From contig JBGTKH010000391.1 in NCBI GenBank assembly GCA_041744735.1, positions 1 through 21,675 on the forward strand: a DNA stretch of 21,675 bases, written 5' to 3'. Shown one piece after another: positions 1 to 7,161 of the stretch (position 1 is its first letter; the number at the start of each line of letters is the position of its first letter). A program made the position numbers and the translations under genes. The notes beneath the pieces were generated by a model. That model was not told where the DNA came from. It did not search any database and saw only the letters and a program-made list of their open reading frames with translations. This DNA comes from JBGTKH01 sp041744735. Its GTDB lineage: Bacteria > Planctomycetota > Planctomycetia > Pirellulales > Pirellulaceae.

Positions 1-5
1 GCATA

Positions 6-1496
6 TCAGGGGCACTTGGATTCAGCGGCTGACGACGCGCTCAAATCGTAACCGACCACGCCGTTCTTCAGACGCAGGTAAATCTTCCCGTCTGCGATGG
101 CGGGCGACGAGCAAGGCAGCGGCCCGCTGCCGAACTTCTTGCGCCACAGTTGCTCGGCCTCCTTTTGACCTTCGGCGGTGGTTTCCAGCTTGTCGATGTC
201 CAGCATCTTGCGAAATGCCGATTCTTCGGCCAGCAAACCGGTGTCGTCGATCTTGGCGCTGATCAGCGGCCGGAACTGATTCGGCGTGGCGGCAAAGCAC
301 AGCAGTCCGTCGAAGGCGTAGATGATCTTGTTGTCGGCCGCAATCAGCGACGTGTAGCGCGGCTGAGCAATTTCCAGGTACGTCATCCAGGCCGCCTTGC
401 CGGTTTCGAGATCGACACAGGCCAGACGATTCTCGCCTTGCACATAGGCGTAACCATCAACGACGACCGGGCTGGAGCCGGGATCGGCGGCGCCTTGATA
501 CGTCCATAGCAATTCAGGTTCGCCTTCCGACAGGGAAAAGCAGCGCAGGCCTTTCTTGCGGCTGCTGCCGTAGGTGAGCAGCCGGTCGCCAGCGATGACC
601 GGTGTGGAATGCCCGCCTTCCGATTCGACGCGCCACAACTCGCGGCCCGTCTTCGGTTCGACGCAGACTGTCTGGCCGTCGGCCACGTTCACGATGATCC
701 GCTGTTGATCGCCGACTGTCCAAACCACGGGGCTGGTGTGCAAGCCGCTCTCGTCTTCCTCGCTGCCTTGCCACAGAATTTCGCCGGTCGCTGCATCGAG
801 TCCAATCAAGCGGCCGCACAACACGACTGCCACGCCGTCGGCAACTGCAAACGACGACTGCAGAAACTCGTCCAAGAATTCCCCCGGCAACCGCGTTTCC
901 CACACGTCCTTGCCCGTGGCCGCATCGACGCAGCGGGCCACGCGGCCGGCGCTGAGCACGTACAGCTTGCCGTCGATCACGGCCGGTGAACTCGATTGCG
1001 GGAAGCGAGAATAGATGCTCGGCCGCTGGTTCGTCCACAGCGTTTTGCCCGTCTCCGCGTCCAAGGCATAGACCGTCTCTTCGAAACGAAAGCTCTTGCT
1101 GCGTTGCAAATCTTCTTCGCGGCGATTGGCTTCGTATTCTTCATACTCTGCGTCCGACATGCCGGTCCGTTCTTCGGGCGCCAGGTACGGGAACTTCTTG
1201 GGCGGCAGTTCCGCGTCGTCCAGCCGCGTCTTCTTGTGAGAGAACAAGAAAACCTTTCCGTCCGCCACGATGGGGCTCGACCAGCCGCTGTCGCGCGCGG
1301 CGGGAATCTCGTCCTGACTGATCCACAGCGGTTTCAAACCGGTGTCCGGCAACGCATCGATTAACCGCGGGCCATCCGCCGCCACGCCATCGCGCTCCGG
1401 CCCGCGCCACTGGTTCCAATCCGCGGCCGAAGTGAAAGTTGTCGAAAGGAGTAAGCCGGTGAGGGCCGTCATCAAGCCAAGGGCTGGTCGTTGCAT
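6..1496 (-). CDS. Secreted PQQ-binding-like beta-propeller repeat protein
   Basis: A 496-residue exported protein. Residues 1-24 form a signal peptide (hydrophobic LTGLLLSTTFTSA followed by A-D). The mature part opens with WNQWRGPERDG, a start common in planctomycete outer-surface propeller proteins. At least five propeller blades are visible through the PQQ-repeat signature: LDAETGKTLW, CVDAATGKDVW, GLDAATGEILW, CVEPKTGRELW and CVDLETGKAAW. A charged insertion lies near residues 90-135 (PPKKFPYLAPEER and a Glu-rich stretch). The family folds as an eight-bladed propeller; some members bind PQQ, but most planctomycete ones have no shown cofactor or enzyme activity. No dehydrogenase catalytic residues can be assigned. 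The ATG at 1496 starts directly at the signal peptide, with only a weak ribosome site. The gene stands alone; its 3' end is at the window edge but the stop codon is present, so it is complete. Substrate and role are unknown. Confidence 0.9.
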   Translation of the reverse strand: MQRPALGLMTALTGLLLSTTFTSAADWNQWRGPERDGVAADGPRLIDALPDTGLKPLWISQDEIPAARDSGWSSPIVADGKVFLFSHKKTRLDDAELPPKKFPYLAPEERTGMSDAEYEEYEANRREEDLQRSKSFRFEETVYALDAETGKTLWTNQRPSIYSRFPQSSSPAVIDGKLYVLSAGRVARCVDAATGKDVWETRLPGEFLDEFLQSSFAVADGVAVVLCGRLIGLDAATGEILWQGSEEDESGLHTSPVVWTVGDQQRIIVNVADGQTVCVEPKTGRELWRVESEGGHSTPVIAGDRLLTYGSSRKKGLRCFSLSEGEPELLWTYQGAADPGSSPVVVDGYAYVQGENRLACVDLETGKAAWMTYLEIAQPRYTSLIAADNKIIYAFDGLLCFAATPNQFRPLISAKIDDTGLLAEESAFRKMLDIDKLETTAEGQKEAEQLWRKKFGSGPLPCSSPAIADGKIYLRLKNGVVGYDLSASSAAESKCP

Positions 1497-1594
1497 GGTG
1501 GGTTCTCTGGTGAGAGTAAGGTGGGCGTGAGTTACAGGCAGGGCGTCATTCTAGCGACTGACCAGCGACGCGACGAGCCCGCTGCTGGTAGTGG

Positions 1595-1676
1595 CACGTT
1601 TTGGTAGCCGAAGTCGTGAGACTTCGGAAGTGTCACACGTTTTGGTAGCCGAAGTCGTGAGACTTCGGAAGTGTCA
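1595..1676. repeat. Perfect 41-bp tandem repeat with REP-like hairpins
   Basis: Two identical 41-bp units, 1595-1635 and 1636-1676, sit in the 312-bp gap between the divergent genes at 1496 and 1809. Each unit contains GTAG followed by CCGAAGTC, loop GTGA and GACTTCGG, an 8-bp perfect stem. This is the same architecture as the repeats near 6030, 13000, 13700 and 21640. The rest of the gap shows nothing I can assign apart from whatever promoters the two flanking genes use. Confidence 0.85.
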
Positions 1677-1808
1677 CCACTTCCGCTACGGCAACTTGTA
1701 TCACTACCCCGCTGCTCAACTCATGTTCAGCGATAAGCGAATCATGTATGATATGTTGCAGCTAGCGTCAGGGCCGCACGGCTTGCACGAATCTGAAACA
1801 TCGCTGCC

Positions 1809-2189
1809 ATGTCCATTCTCAAACCGAGTCCGGATCTCCGCGATGTGAGGCGTCGGCTTCCCATCGAAGTTGTGCTTTGCCTATTGCTTTTCGGCATCGG
1901 CTCGGCCGCAGTCGCGCAGCAGGCTCCCAACGAAGCCGTCCGATTTCAGTGGCAACAAGCTCGGAATCGGTTTCAAGCGGCCGGCGATTTAATCGGAGAA
2001 CGACGCTTTACCGAAGCTCGCACCATGCTCCAAAACGTCGTGCGGGACTTTCGCGCGCCTTACCGCGAAATGGCCGAAAGGCCGTTACCAAAGTTGGTGC
2101 GGCACGTGTACGGCTCAGGTTCGGCAGAAACTCGAGCAACGAATCACATCGTGTTTGCTCGCGCCGAATCGCGATCCGGCCATCGGTGA
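1809..2189 (+). CDS. Small predicted secreted protein, probably frameshifted near its 3' end
   Basis: A 126-codon ORF of unknown family. Residues about 15-37 form a clear export signal (RRLPIEVVLCLLLFGIGSAAVAQ). This is followed by an amphipathic, probably helical stretch, FQWQQARNRFQAAGDLIGER and RRFTEARTMLQNVVRDFRAP, that resembles helical-repeat-like secreted proteins. After about residue 90 (position 2075) the composition stops looking like protein. The plus-one frame instead reads AQVRQKLEQRITSCLLAPNR then DPAIGELTIDFPAIDVP and stops at 2226, which reads as genuine protein. The middle third of the break (about 2078-2110) reads best in the remaining frame as KAVTKVGAARVR. One or two indels, real or sequencing errors, are therefore likely and the original product probably ended at 2226. 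It is either a decaying gene or an assembly error. Confidence 0.45.
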   Translation: MSILKPSPDLRDVRRRLPIEVVLCLLLFGIGSAAVAQQAPNEAVRFQWQQARNRFQAAGDLIGERRFTEARTMLQNVVRDFRAPYREMAERPLPKLVRHVYGSGSAETRATNHIVFARAESRSGHR

Positions 2190-2458
2190 GCTGACCATCG
2201 ATTTTCCTGCGATCGACGTCCCATAGACTAAGGCACCTGTTTTTCATCCCGCATCGTGCCTTGCACGTGTCATTTCTTTGTCCGCTCCCCCGACTCGGTT
2301 TTTCTTCTTTCGGAAATTGGGCGCGGACGGTTGCGAAATGAGATCGCCTCGCGCACAATGCCTGAGTGGCGAGGTTGACGCCAACTATGGGCTGGAGTTG
2401 CGATCCGGTCGGCCGCGGTATCCGTCCAATCAAAGACTTTCGAACTCGGAGAATCATC

Positions 2459-3946
2459 ATGTTTACAAAATGCCTCGGCGTGTTCGCAGCCTGCTTCACG
2501 TTGCTGTTAGCCGTCTCGTCCGTCACCGCCGCGTCGCTGGACGGCTCGCGGCCGAATGTTATTTTGGTGATGACCGACGATCAGGGCATGGGCGATCTAT
2601 CTTGCCTGGGAAACGAAGTGCTGCGGACGCCGAATCTGGATCGGTTCTATTCGCTGGCTACGCGGTTCACGGACTTTCACGTCAGCCCGACGTGTTCGCC
2701 CACACGCTCGGCGATGATGAGTGGCCGGCACGAGTTTCGTAACGGCGTGACGCACACGATCAATGAGCGCGAACGCATGGCGCTCAGTACGACGACGTTT
2801 CCGCAACTGCTGCAAAAAGCCGGCTATCAAACGGGCATCTTCGGCAAATGGCACCTGGGCGATGAAGACGCGTATCAGCCGTACAACCGCGGCTTCAGCG
2901 AAGTCTTTATTCACGGCGCCGGCGGCATCGGCCAATCGTATGCGTGCAGTTGCGGCGACTTTCCGCCGAATCGCAAAAACGTGTACTTCGACATCGTCGC
3001 CCTGCACAACGACAAGATCGTGCAAACCAAAGGCTTCTGCACCGACGTGTTTTTCCAGGCCGGGTTGGGCTGGATCAAACAGCAGCACGACGCCGGCGCG
3101 CCGTTCTTTGCGTACATTCCCACCAACGCGCCGCACGGTCCGATGATCGCGCCGGAGAAGTACAAGCGACGCTTTCGGGACCTCGGCTACGACGAAGAAA
3201 CCGCCGGCCGTTACGGCATGATCGAGAACATCGACGACAACTTCGGCCTGCTAATGCAAAAGCTTGATGAGTGGAAATTGTGGGACAATACGCTGGTGAT
3301 TTTTATGACTGACAATGGACAGGCCAGTTTGTCGGGACAGCTTAACGGCCAGCGCGTGCAGCTACACACCGCGGGATTCAAAACGGGCAAGGGTTCGCAG
3401 TACGAAGGGGGCACACACGTTCCGGCATTCTGGCGCTGGAAGGGTGTGCTCGGCGAAGGCGTGGACATTCCCGCGCTCACCGCTCACATCGACTTGTTCA
3501 AGACGTTCTGCGAGCTTGCCGGCGCGGAGATTCCGACTGACATTCAGAACATCGACGGCCGCTCGCTGCTGCCGCTGCTCGAAAATCCAAAGGCCGGTTG
3601 GGAAGACCGTCAACTGTTCGTGCACCAAGGCCGCTGGGGAAAGGGGACTGACCCAAACGACAGTAAGTTCAAAAACTGTGCCGTGCGGACTCAGCGCTGG
3701 CGATTTGTGAATAACACAGAGCTGTACGACATTGCCAGCGATCCGTACGAGGCCAGTAATGTCGCGGCCGACCACCCGCAGGTCGTCGCCGAGTTGCGCA
3801 AAGCCTACGATGCCTGGTGGGCCGAGACAGTGCCGCTGATGGTGAACGAAGACGCCGTCTACGCGCCGCAACAACCGCAGGCCGTGCGCTATGAAAAGCA
3901 ATTGAAAGAGCGCGGCATCCCGGATTGGACTCCGCCGAAACTTTGA
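2459..3946 (+). CDS. Secreted sulfatase (arylsulfatase family, formylglycine type)
   Basis: A hydrolase of sulfate esters, probably on sulfated polysaccharides outside the cytoplasm. I chose ATG 2459 (495 residues) over the longer open frame from 2366: it begins right at a signal peptide (LGVFAACFTLLLAVSSVTAA) and is preceded by CGGAG about 8 nt upstream. The sulfatase fold starts at RPNVILVMTDDQG with metal ligands Asp40-Asp41. The activation site is Cys79 in CSPTR (79-83), followed by SAMMSGR, so the catalytic formylglycine would be made from cysteine. GKWHLGD (129-135) and TDNGQ (Asp285-Asn286) are further active-site elements. The usual C-terminal subdomain motif, ending in an ELYDIASDPYE stretch, is present, so the protein is full length. 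The second sulfatase follows downstream on the same strand. No maturase (anSME/FGE) is in the window. The exact substrate cannot be read from the sequence. Confidence 0.95.
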   Translation: MFTKCLGVFAACFTLLLAVSSVTAASLDGSRPNVILVMTDDQGMGDLSCLGNEVLRTPNLDRFYSLATRFTDFHVSPTCSPTRSAMMSGRHEFRNGVTHTINERERMALSTTTFPQLLQKAGYQTGIFGKWHLGDEDAYQPYNRGFSEVFIHGAGGIGQSYACSCGDFPPNRKNVYFDIVALHNDKIVQTKGFCTDVFFQAGLGWIKQQHDAGAPFFAYIPTNAPHGPMIAPEKYKRRFRDLGYDEETAGRYGMIENIDDNFGLLMQKLDEWKLWDNTLVIFMTDNGQASLSGQLNGQRVQLHTAGFKTGKGSQYEGGTHVPAFWRWKGVLGEGVDIPALTAHIDLFKTFCELAGAEIPTDIQNIDGRSLLPLLENPKAGWEDRQLFVHQGRWGKGTDPNDSKFKNCAVRTQRWRFVNNTELYDIASDPYEASNVAADHPQVVAELRKAYDAWWAETVPLMVNEDAVYAPQQPQAVRYEKQLKERGIPDWTPPKL

Positions 3947-3965
3947 TGCCGGACACGAGGCGCTG

Positions 3966-4060
3966 GGGTCAGTCGTTCAAAATTCAAAATTGCTGGGAGG
4001 AATATGATCCCTTCGGCAAAGCTCGACTCCCAGCAATTTTGAATTTTGAACGACTGACCC
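3966..4060. repeat. Perfect 34-bp inverted repeat, long hairpin or miniature element
   Basis: Left arm 3966-3999 and right arm 4027-4060 are exact reverse complements over 34 bases, separated by a 27-nt loop (4000-4026). The arms read GGGTCAGTCGTTCAAAATTC onward and include two AAAATT runs. The element begins 19 nt after the stop codon of the first sulfatase. It could stop transcription, but a simple terminator does not need a perfect 34-bp stem. A non-autonomous palindromic element is the other reading. It lacks the GTAG foot of the other hairpins here. Confidence 0.9.
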
Positions 4061-4435
4061 GTGCGTGTCGGCGTTCTGTCAACTTAATCGCTTTATCGAG
4101 GGCTCCGCATTGCCGCGATTCCAAGTCCAGCGATCGATTCACATCCAGGCAACTCCTGAGAAAGGCAATGCCTGGAGCGCCGCGCATCAGTTCGCCCGCT
4201 ACAAGAAGCTGAAGCAAAGCAAGGCGAAGACTTTTGAGATCTGTAAGAACAGCCCTGAAGAAACTCCGCCCGCAGATTTACGCACCGAAATATTTTTGCC
4301 GCTGAAATGAGGCCGGGCCGCGAAGAATCAGAGGCGGTCCCGAAATCGGTTTTCCGCGTACAACGGCCCTCCGAGGCCGTCGACGATTTGAGTCTTCACT
4401 GAGTTACCGTTTTCTTCAACATGGGAGTCAACGAA
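4061..4435. other. Intergenic stretch without an identifiable gene
   Basis: About 375 bases between the 34-bp inverted repeat and the second sulfatase start. It contains an 81-codon ORF on the plus strand (4065-4310) with a basic, Lys-rich middle part (ARYKKLKQSKAKTF). It shows no recognisable domain, no convincing ribosome site and no homology that I recognise, so I do not call it a gene. A decayed gene fragment is possible. Confidence 0.4.
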
Positions 4436-5899
4436 ATGCCTCTGCCGAAATTTGCGATCCTGCTCGTGCTTGCCGCCGGGCAATTCGCCCTCGCCGAAGA
4501 AAAGCGGCCGAACTTTGTGTTCATATTAACCGACGATCAATCGCCAGAAACGCTAAGCTGCTATGGCAACACCGTCTGCCAGACGCCGAACATCGACCGG
4601 CTGGCGCGCGAGGGGATGGTGTTTCATGACGCACATCACATGGGAGCATTCGTCGGAGCCGTTTGCACTCCATCGCGCACGATGATCATGACCGGGCGGA
4701 CCGTGTGGCACATTCCCGGCGCGAATGGACCTGGGCTGAGCCTGCCGAAATCGTTCCGCCAAGAGGCGGCGCAGCAGAGCCTGCCGGCTGTGTTCAACCG
4801 CGCGGGTTACGACACGTTCCGGACTTGCAAGATTGGCAACAGTTACGAAGAAGCGAATCGGCTGTTTGCCGTCCGCAAAGACGCGACCAAACGCGACGGG
4901 ACGGAAGCGGGCGGCAGCAAGTGGCATGGCGATCAAGTGATCGAATATCTTGAATCGCGCGAAGCGAGCAAAGACACCGAACCCTTTCTAATTTACTTCG
5001 GGTTCTCGCATCCACACGATCCTCGCCAAGCCACGCCCGAGCTGGCGGCAAAGTACGGGGCCAGTAATCAGGGACCAGGCGAGGCGCCCAACCCCGACGC
5101 TCCGCCGTTGCCGATCAACTACCTGCCGGCTCATCCGTTTCATCACGGGCATCCCGGGCTGCGCGACGAGGAACAAGTGCAGGGCGTGTTGAAGCGGCGC
5201 GACGAAGCGACGATCCGCAACGAACTGGGGCGCGAATACGCCTGCATCGATAACATCGACACGCAGGTCGGCCGCCTGCTCGACAAGCTCGCGGCGATGG
5301 GCCAGCTCGACAACACGTACGTCATCTACACCGCCGACCACGGCATCGCCGTCGGCCGGCACGGGCTGACCGGCAAGCAGAATCTTTACGAGCACACCTG
5401 GCGCGTTCCCTTCATCGTCCGCGGCCCGGGCATCAAAGCGGGCAGCCAGGCCAGTGGCTTCATCTATCTGCTTGACGTGCTACCGACGCTGTGCGACTTG
5501 GCCGGCATCGAGATTCCCGACACCGTCGAAGGAAAAAGTTTCCGCCCGGTGTTGGAAGGCAACGCCGATCGCATCCGCGATGTGCTGTACGGAGTCTACT
5601 GCGGCGGCACGAAACCCGGCATGCGATCCATCAAAACGGCCGACGGCTGGAAGCAGATCAAATACGACGTGCTCGAAGGCCAGGTGCGTGAGACGCAACT
5701 CTTCAACCTGACAGACAACCCGCGCGAGTTTCTCGTCGAGCATCAAGCCGCCGAAGTCGCCGCCGCACTGAACCACAAACCGGCCGCTGAGCAAATCAAC
5801 CTTGCGAACGTCCCCGAGCACGATGCCAAACGGAAAGAGCTGGAAGAATTGTTGAAGCAAGAGATGAAGCGGCTGGATGATCCCTACGAACTCAATTGA
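4436..5899 (+). CDS. Secreted sulfatase, second paralogue
   Basis: A 487-residue formylglycine-type sulfatase acting on a sulfate ester outside the cytoplasm. ATG 4436 is preferred over ATG 4421: a GGGAG ribosome site lies 8 nt before it, and it begins exactly at the signal peptide (MPLPKFAILLVLAAGQFALA, then EEKRPNFVF). Metal ligands are Asp33-Asp34 in LTDDQ. The activation motif is Cys77 in CTPSR (77-81) followed by TMIMTGR. TADHG (Asp301-His302) and GLTGK (Lys314) complete the active site. The N-terminal third differs from the first sulfatase (TGRTVWHIPGANG), so these are distinct subfamilies rather than a recent duplication. It shares strand with the upstream sulfatase, but about 490 bp and a long hairpin separate them, so co-transcription is doubtful. 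Just after the stop, GAAGCC (5898-5903) can pair with GGCTTC (5919-5924), a weak possible terminator. Confidence 0.95.
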   Translation: MPLPKFAILLVLAAGQFALAEEKRPNFVFILTDDQSPETLSCYGNTVCQTPNIDRLAREGMVFHDAHHMGAFVGAVCTPSRTMIMTGRTVWHIPGANGPGLSLPKSFRQEAAQQSLPAVFNRAGYDTFRTCKIGNSYEEANRLFAVRKDATKRDGTEAGGSKWHGDQVIEYLESREASKDTEPFLIYFGFSHPHDPRQATPELAAKYGASNQGPGEAPNPDAPPLPINYLPAHPFHHGHPGLRDEEQVQGVLKRRDEATIRNELGREYACIDNIDTQVGRLLDKLAAMGQLDNTYVIYTADHGIAVGRHGLTGKQNLYEHTWRVPFIVRGPGIKAGSQASGFIYLLDVLPTLCDLAGIEIPDTVEGKSFRPVLEGNADRIRDVLYGVYCGGTKPGMRSIKTADGWKQIKYDVLEGQVRETQLFNLTDNPREFLVEHQAAEVAAALNHKPAAEQINLANVPEHDAKRKELEELLKQEMKRLDDPYELN

Positions 5900-6024
5900 A
5901 GCCGGTCAAGACACCGGTGGCTTCGATGGCGTGTACGTCGGCAATCACAAGGCTGTTCGCTGGCGCCGGCAGCGGCTTGAACGGTGAAGGCACAAAGAAC
6001 GCAAAGGATGTACGGAAGAATGCT

Positions 6025-6109
6025 GTAGGACGGGACCATTGTCCCGTCCGAAGTCCGAAGTAATCAAGCAAATCAAAAAGACATGCTCGGGACAATGGTC
6101 CCGAGCTAC
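6025..6109. repeat. Pair of inverted GTAG-footed REP-like hairpins
   Basis: On the plus strand, GTAG (6025-6028) is followed by GACGGGAC, loop CATT and GTCCCGTC (6029-6048). On the minus strand, GTAG (complement of 6106-6109) is followed by CTCGGGAC, loop CATT and GTCCCGAG (6105 down to 6086). Both stems are perfect 8-bp stems, and the differing outer bases remain paired. The two elements point at each other across a 37-nt spacer, an arrangement like the BIME units of enterobacterial REP sequences. The second one abuts the transposase remnant. Confidence 0.85.
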
Positions 6110-6309
6110 AGTAATTCAAAACTCCAGCCGGCTGCGACCCACGCAGGGTTGATCCAGCGGCACCATTTGTCACGCGGGATGCCGGCATTGATTGGATTGC
6201 GGCCGATGTACTGAACGACGCGATACAAGTGTTCCTCGTCGCGAATGATTCTGTCGTAGCTCTCTTCTTGCCAGAGTTCACCCGAAAGATGGGAATGGAT
6301 TTGCAACAA
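6106..6309 (-). pseudogene. C-terminal remnant of a RAYT (REP-associated tyrosine transposase, IS200-like)
   Basis: About 67 codons matching the C-terminal part of REP-associated Y1 transposases: HSHLSGELWQEESYDRIIRD, then EEHLYRVVQYIGRNPINAGI, then a short tail ending WSFELL. These proteins are usually well over 150 residues. The N-terminal part carrying the HUH metal site and the catalytic tyrosine region is missing: an in-frame stop lies just upstream (around 6313-6315) and the SprT-like gene occupies that side. The frame has no ATG, so this is a broken copy that cannot transpose. Its stop codon TAG is part of the GTAG header of the REP hairpin at 6086-6109, which links transposase and repeats physically. 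The identification rests on the EEHL-YIxRNPxxAGI pattern, which I recognise from the family. Confidence 0.75.
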
Positions 6310-7062
6310 CTAGTCGAGCACGGCGGCTATTCGCCTGAAGAGATCAGCGGCAAGAGCCGCGAGATTTATGAGCGGATGCTGCGCGAGTCAAAGTATATCC
6401 GCGAGGGAAACTTCGACGCGATTCATCCGGCCGACCTGCGCCGGATGTTTTCCATGTATGACGAGCTGTTCTTTGCCGGGGGTTGTCAGGCGTTGCTGGG
6501 AAGTTTCCCGCTGCACTTTCGCATTTCGCGGCGGATGACGCGGGCCGGGGGCAAAACGGCTCGGCGCGAGCTTCGTGACCCGCGCACCAGTTCGGTCAGG
6601 AAAGAGTACGAGATCTCGGTCTCCGCGACTTTGTTGTTCCAAACGTTCCACGACGTGCAGCGGCCGGTAACAGTAACGGGCATCGTTTGCCGCGACCGGC
6701 TGGAAGCACTGCAGCGCATCTTCGAGCATGAATTGGTGCACTTGATTGAGATGCTGATCTGGGTCACGTCGAGTTGTTCCGCGGCCCGCTTTCAGTCGAT
6801 CGCTGGGCGGTTCTTCGGCCACCGGCAGCACACGCATCAATTGATTACGCCGCACGAACGGGCCTTTGCCAAGTTCGGCATCAAGGCCGGCGATCGCGTC
6901 TCGTTCCGCATCGACGGGCAACACTTCGTCGGGTTCGTGAATCGCATCACGCGGCGAGCCACGGTGCTGGTCGAGAGTCCTAACGGCACGCGGTACTCTG
7001 ATGGCAAACGCTATGCAAAGTTCTACGTGCCGCTGACCATGTTGGAACCAGCCGGTGGCTGA
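6289..7062 (+). CDS. SprT-like zinc metalloprotein
   Basis: About 257 residues. The family signature is HELVH (His147, Glu148, His151 counted from ATG 6289), followed by SSCSAARFQSIAGRFFGH, where the final His may be the third metal ligand. Upstream, LRRMFSMYDELFF and FHFRISRRMTR-type strands are typical of SprT/Spartan-like domains. Instead of the zinc ribbon seen in classical SprT, the C-terminus carries a compact beta-rich segment (FGIKAGDRVSFRIDGQHF, then VGFVNRITRRATVLV and KRYAKFYVPL). This looks like a small SH3- or KOW-like barrel. SprT relatives in eukaryotes cleave DNA-protein crosslinks; the role of this bacterial type is not established. ATG 6289 or 6295 are both possible starts, since the frame is open to 6229 and no good ribosome site decides. 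The 5' end overlaps the RAYT remnant on the other strand. Confidence 0.75.
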   Translation: MGMDLQQLVEHGGYSPEEISGKSREIYERMLRESKYIREGNFDAIHPADLRRMFSMYDELFFAGGCQALLGSFPLHFRISRRMTRAGGKTARRELRDPRTSSVRKEYEISVSATLLFQTFHDVQRPVTVTGIVCRDRLEALQRIFEHELVHLIEMLIWVTSSCSAARFQSIAGRFFGHRQHTHQLITPHERAFAKFGIKAGDRVSFRIDGQHFVGFVNRITRRATVLVESPNGTRYSDGKRYAKFYVPLTMLEPAGG

Positions 7063-7106
7063 GAGAAGTTGCATGTTTTTGAGCAGTGCTACTCGCGCTG
7101 CGGCAC

Positions 7107-7130
7107 GTAGGTTGGTTCTCCGACCCGACC
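7107..7130 (+). repeat. Degenerate GTAG-headed hairpin between convergent genes
   Basis: GTAG (7107-7110) is followed by GTTGGTT, CTCCG and ACCCGAC, which pair at six of seven positions including one G-T wobble. It lies between the convergent ends of the SprT-like and GH71/99-like genes. The stem is imperfect, so its membership in the REP-like family is tentative; it may also serve as a terminator. Confidence 0.35.
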
Positions 7131-7161
7131 CGCGCCCATGTCGACACGTTGTCGCACTTTT

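Noticed and set aside
2366..2458. 31-residue extension of the first sulfatase
   Set aside because: It precedes a well-formed signal peptide and lacks a ribosome site; export signals sit at the extreme N-terminus.
4065..4310. 81-codon ORF between the sulfatases
   Set aside because: No ribosome site, no family and an unremarkable composition; mentioned only as intergenic content.
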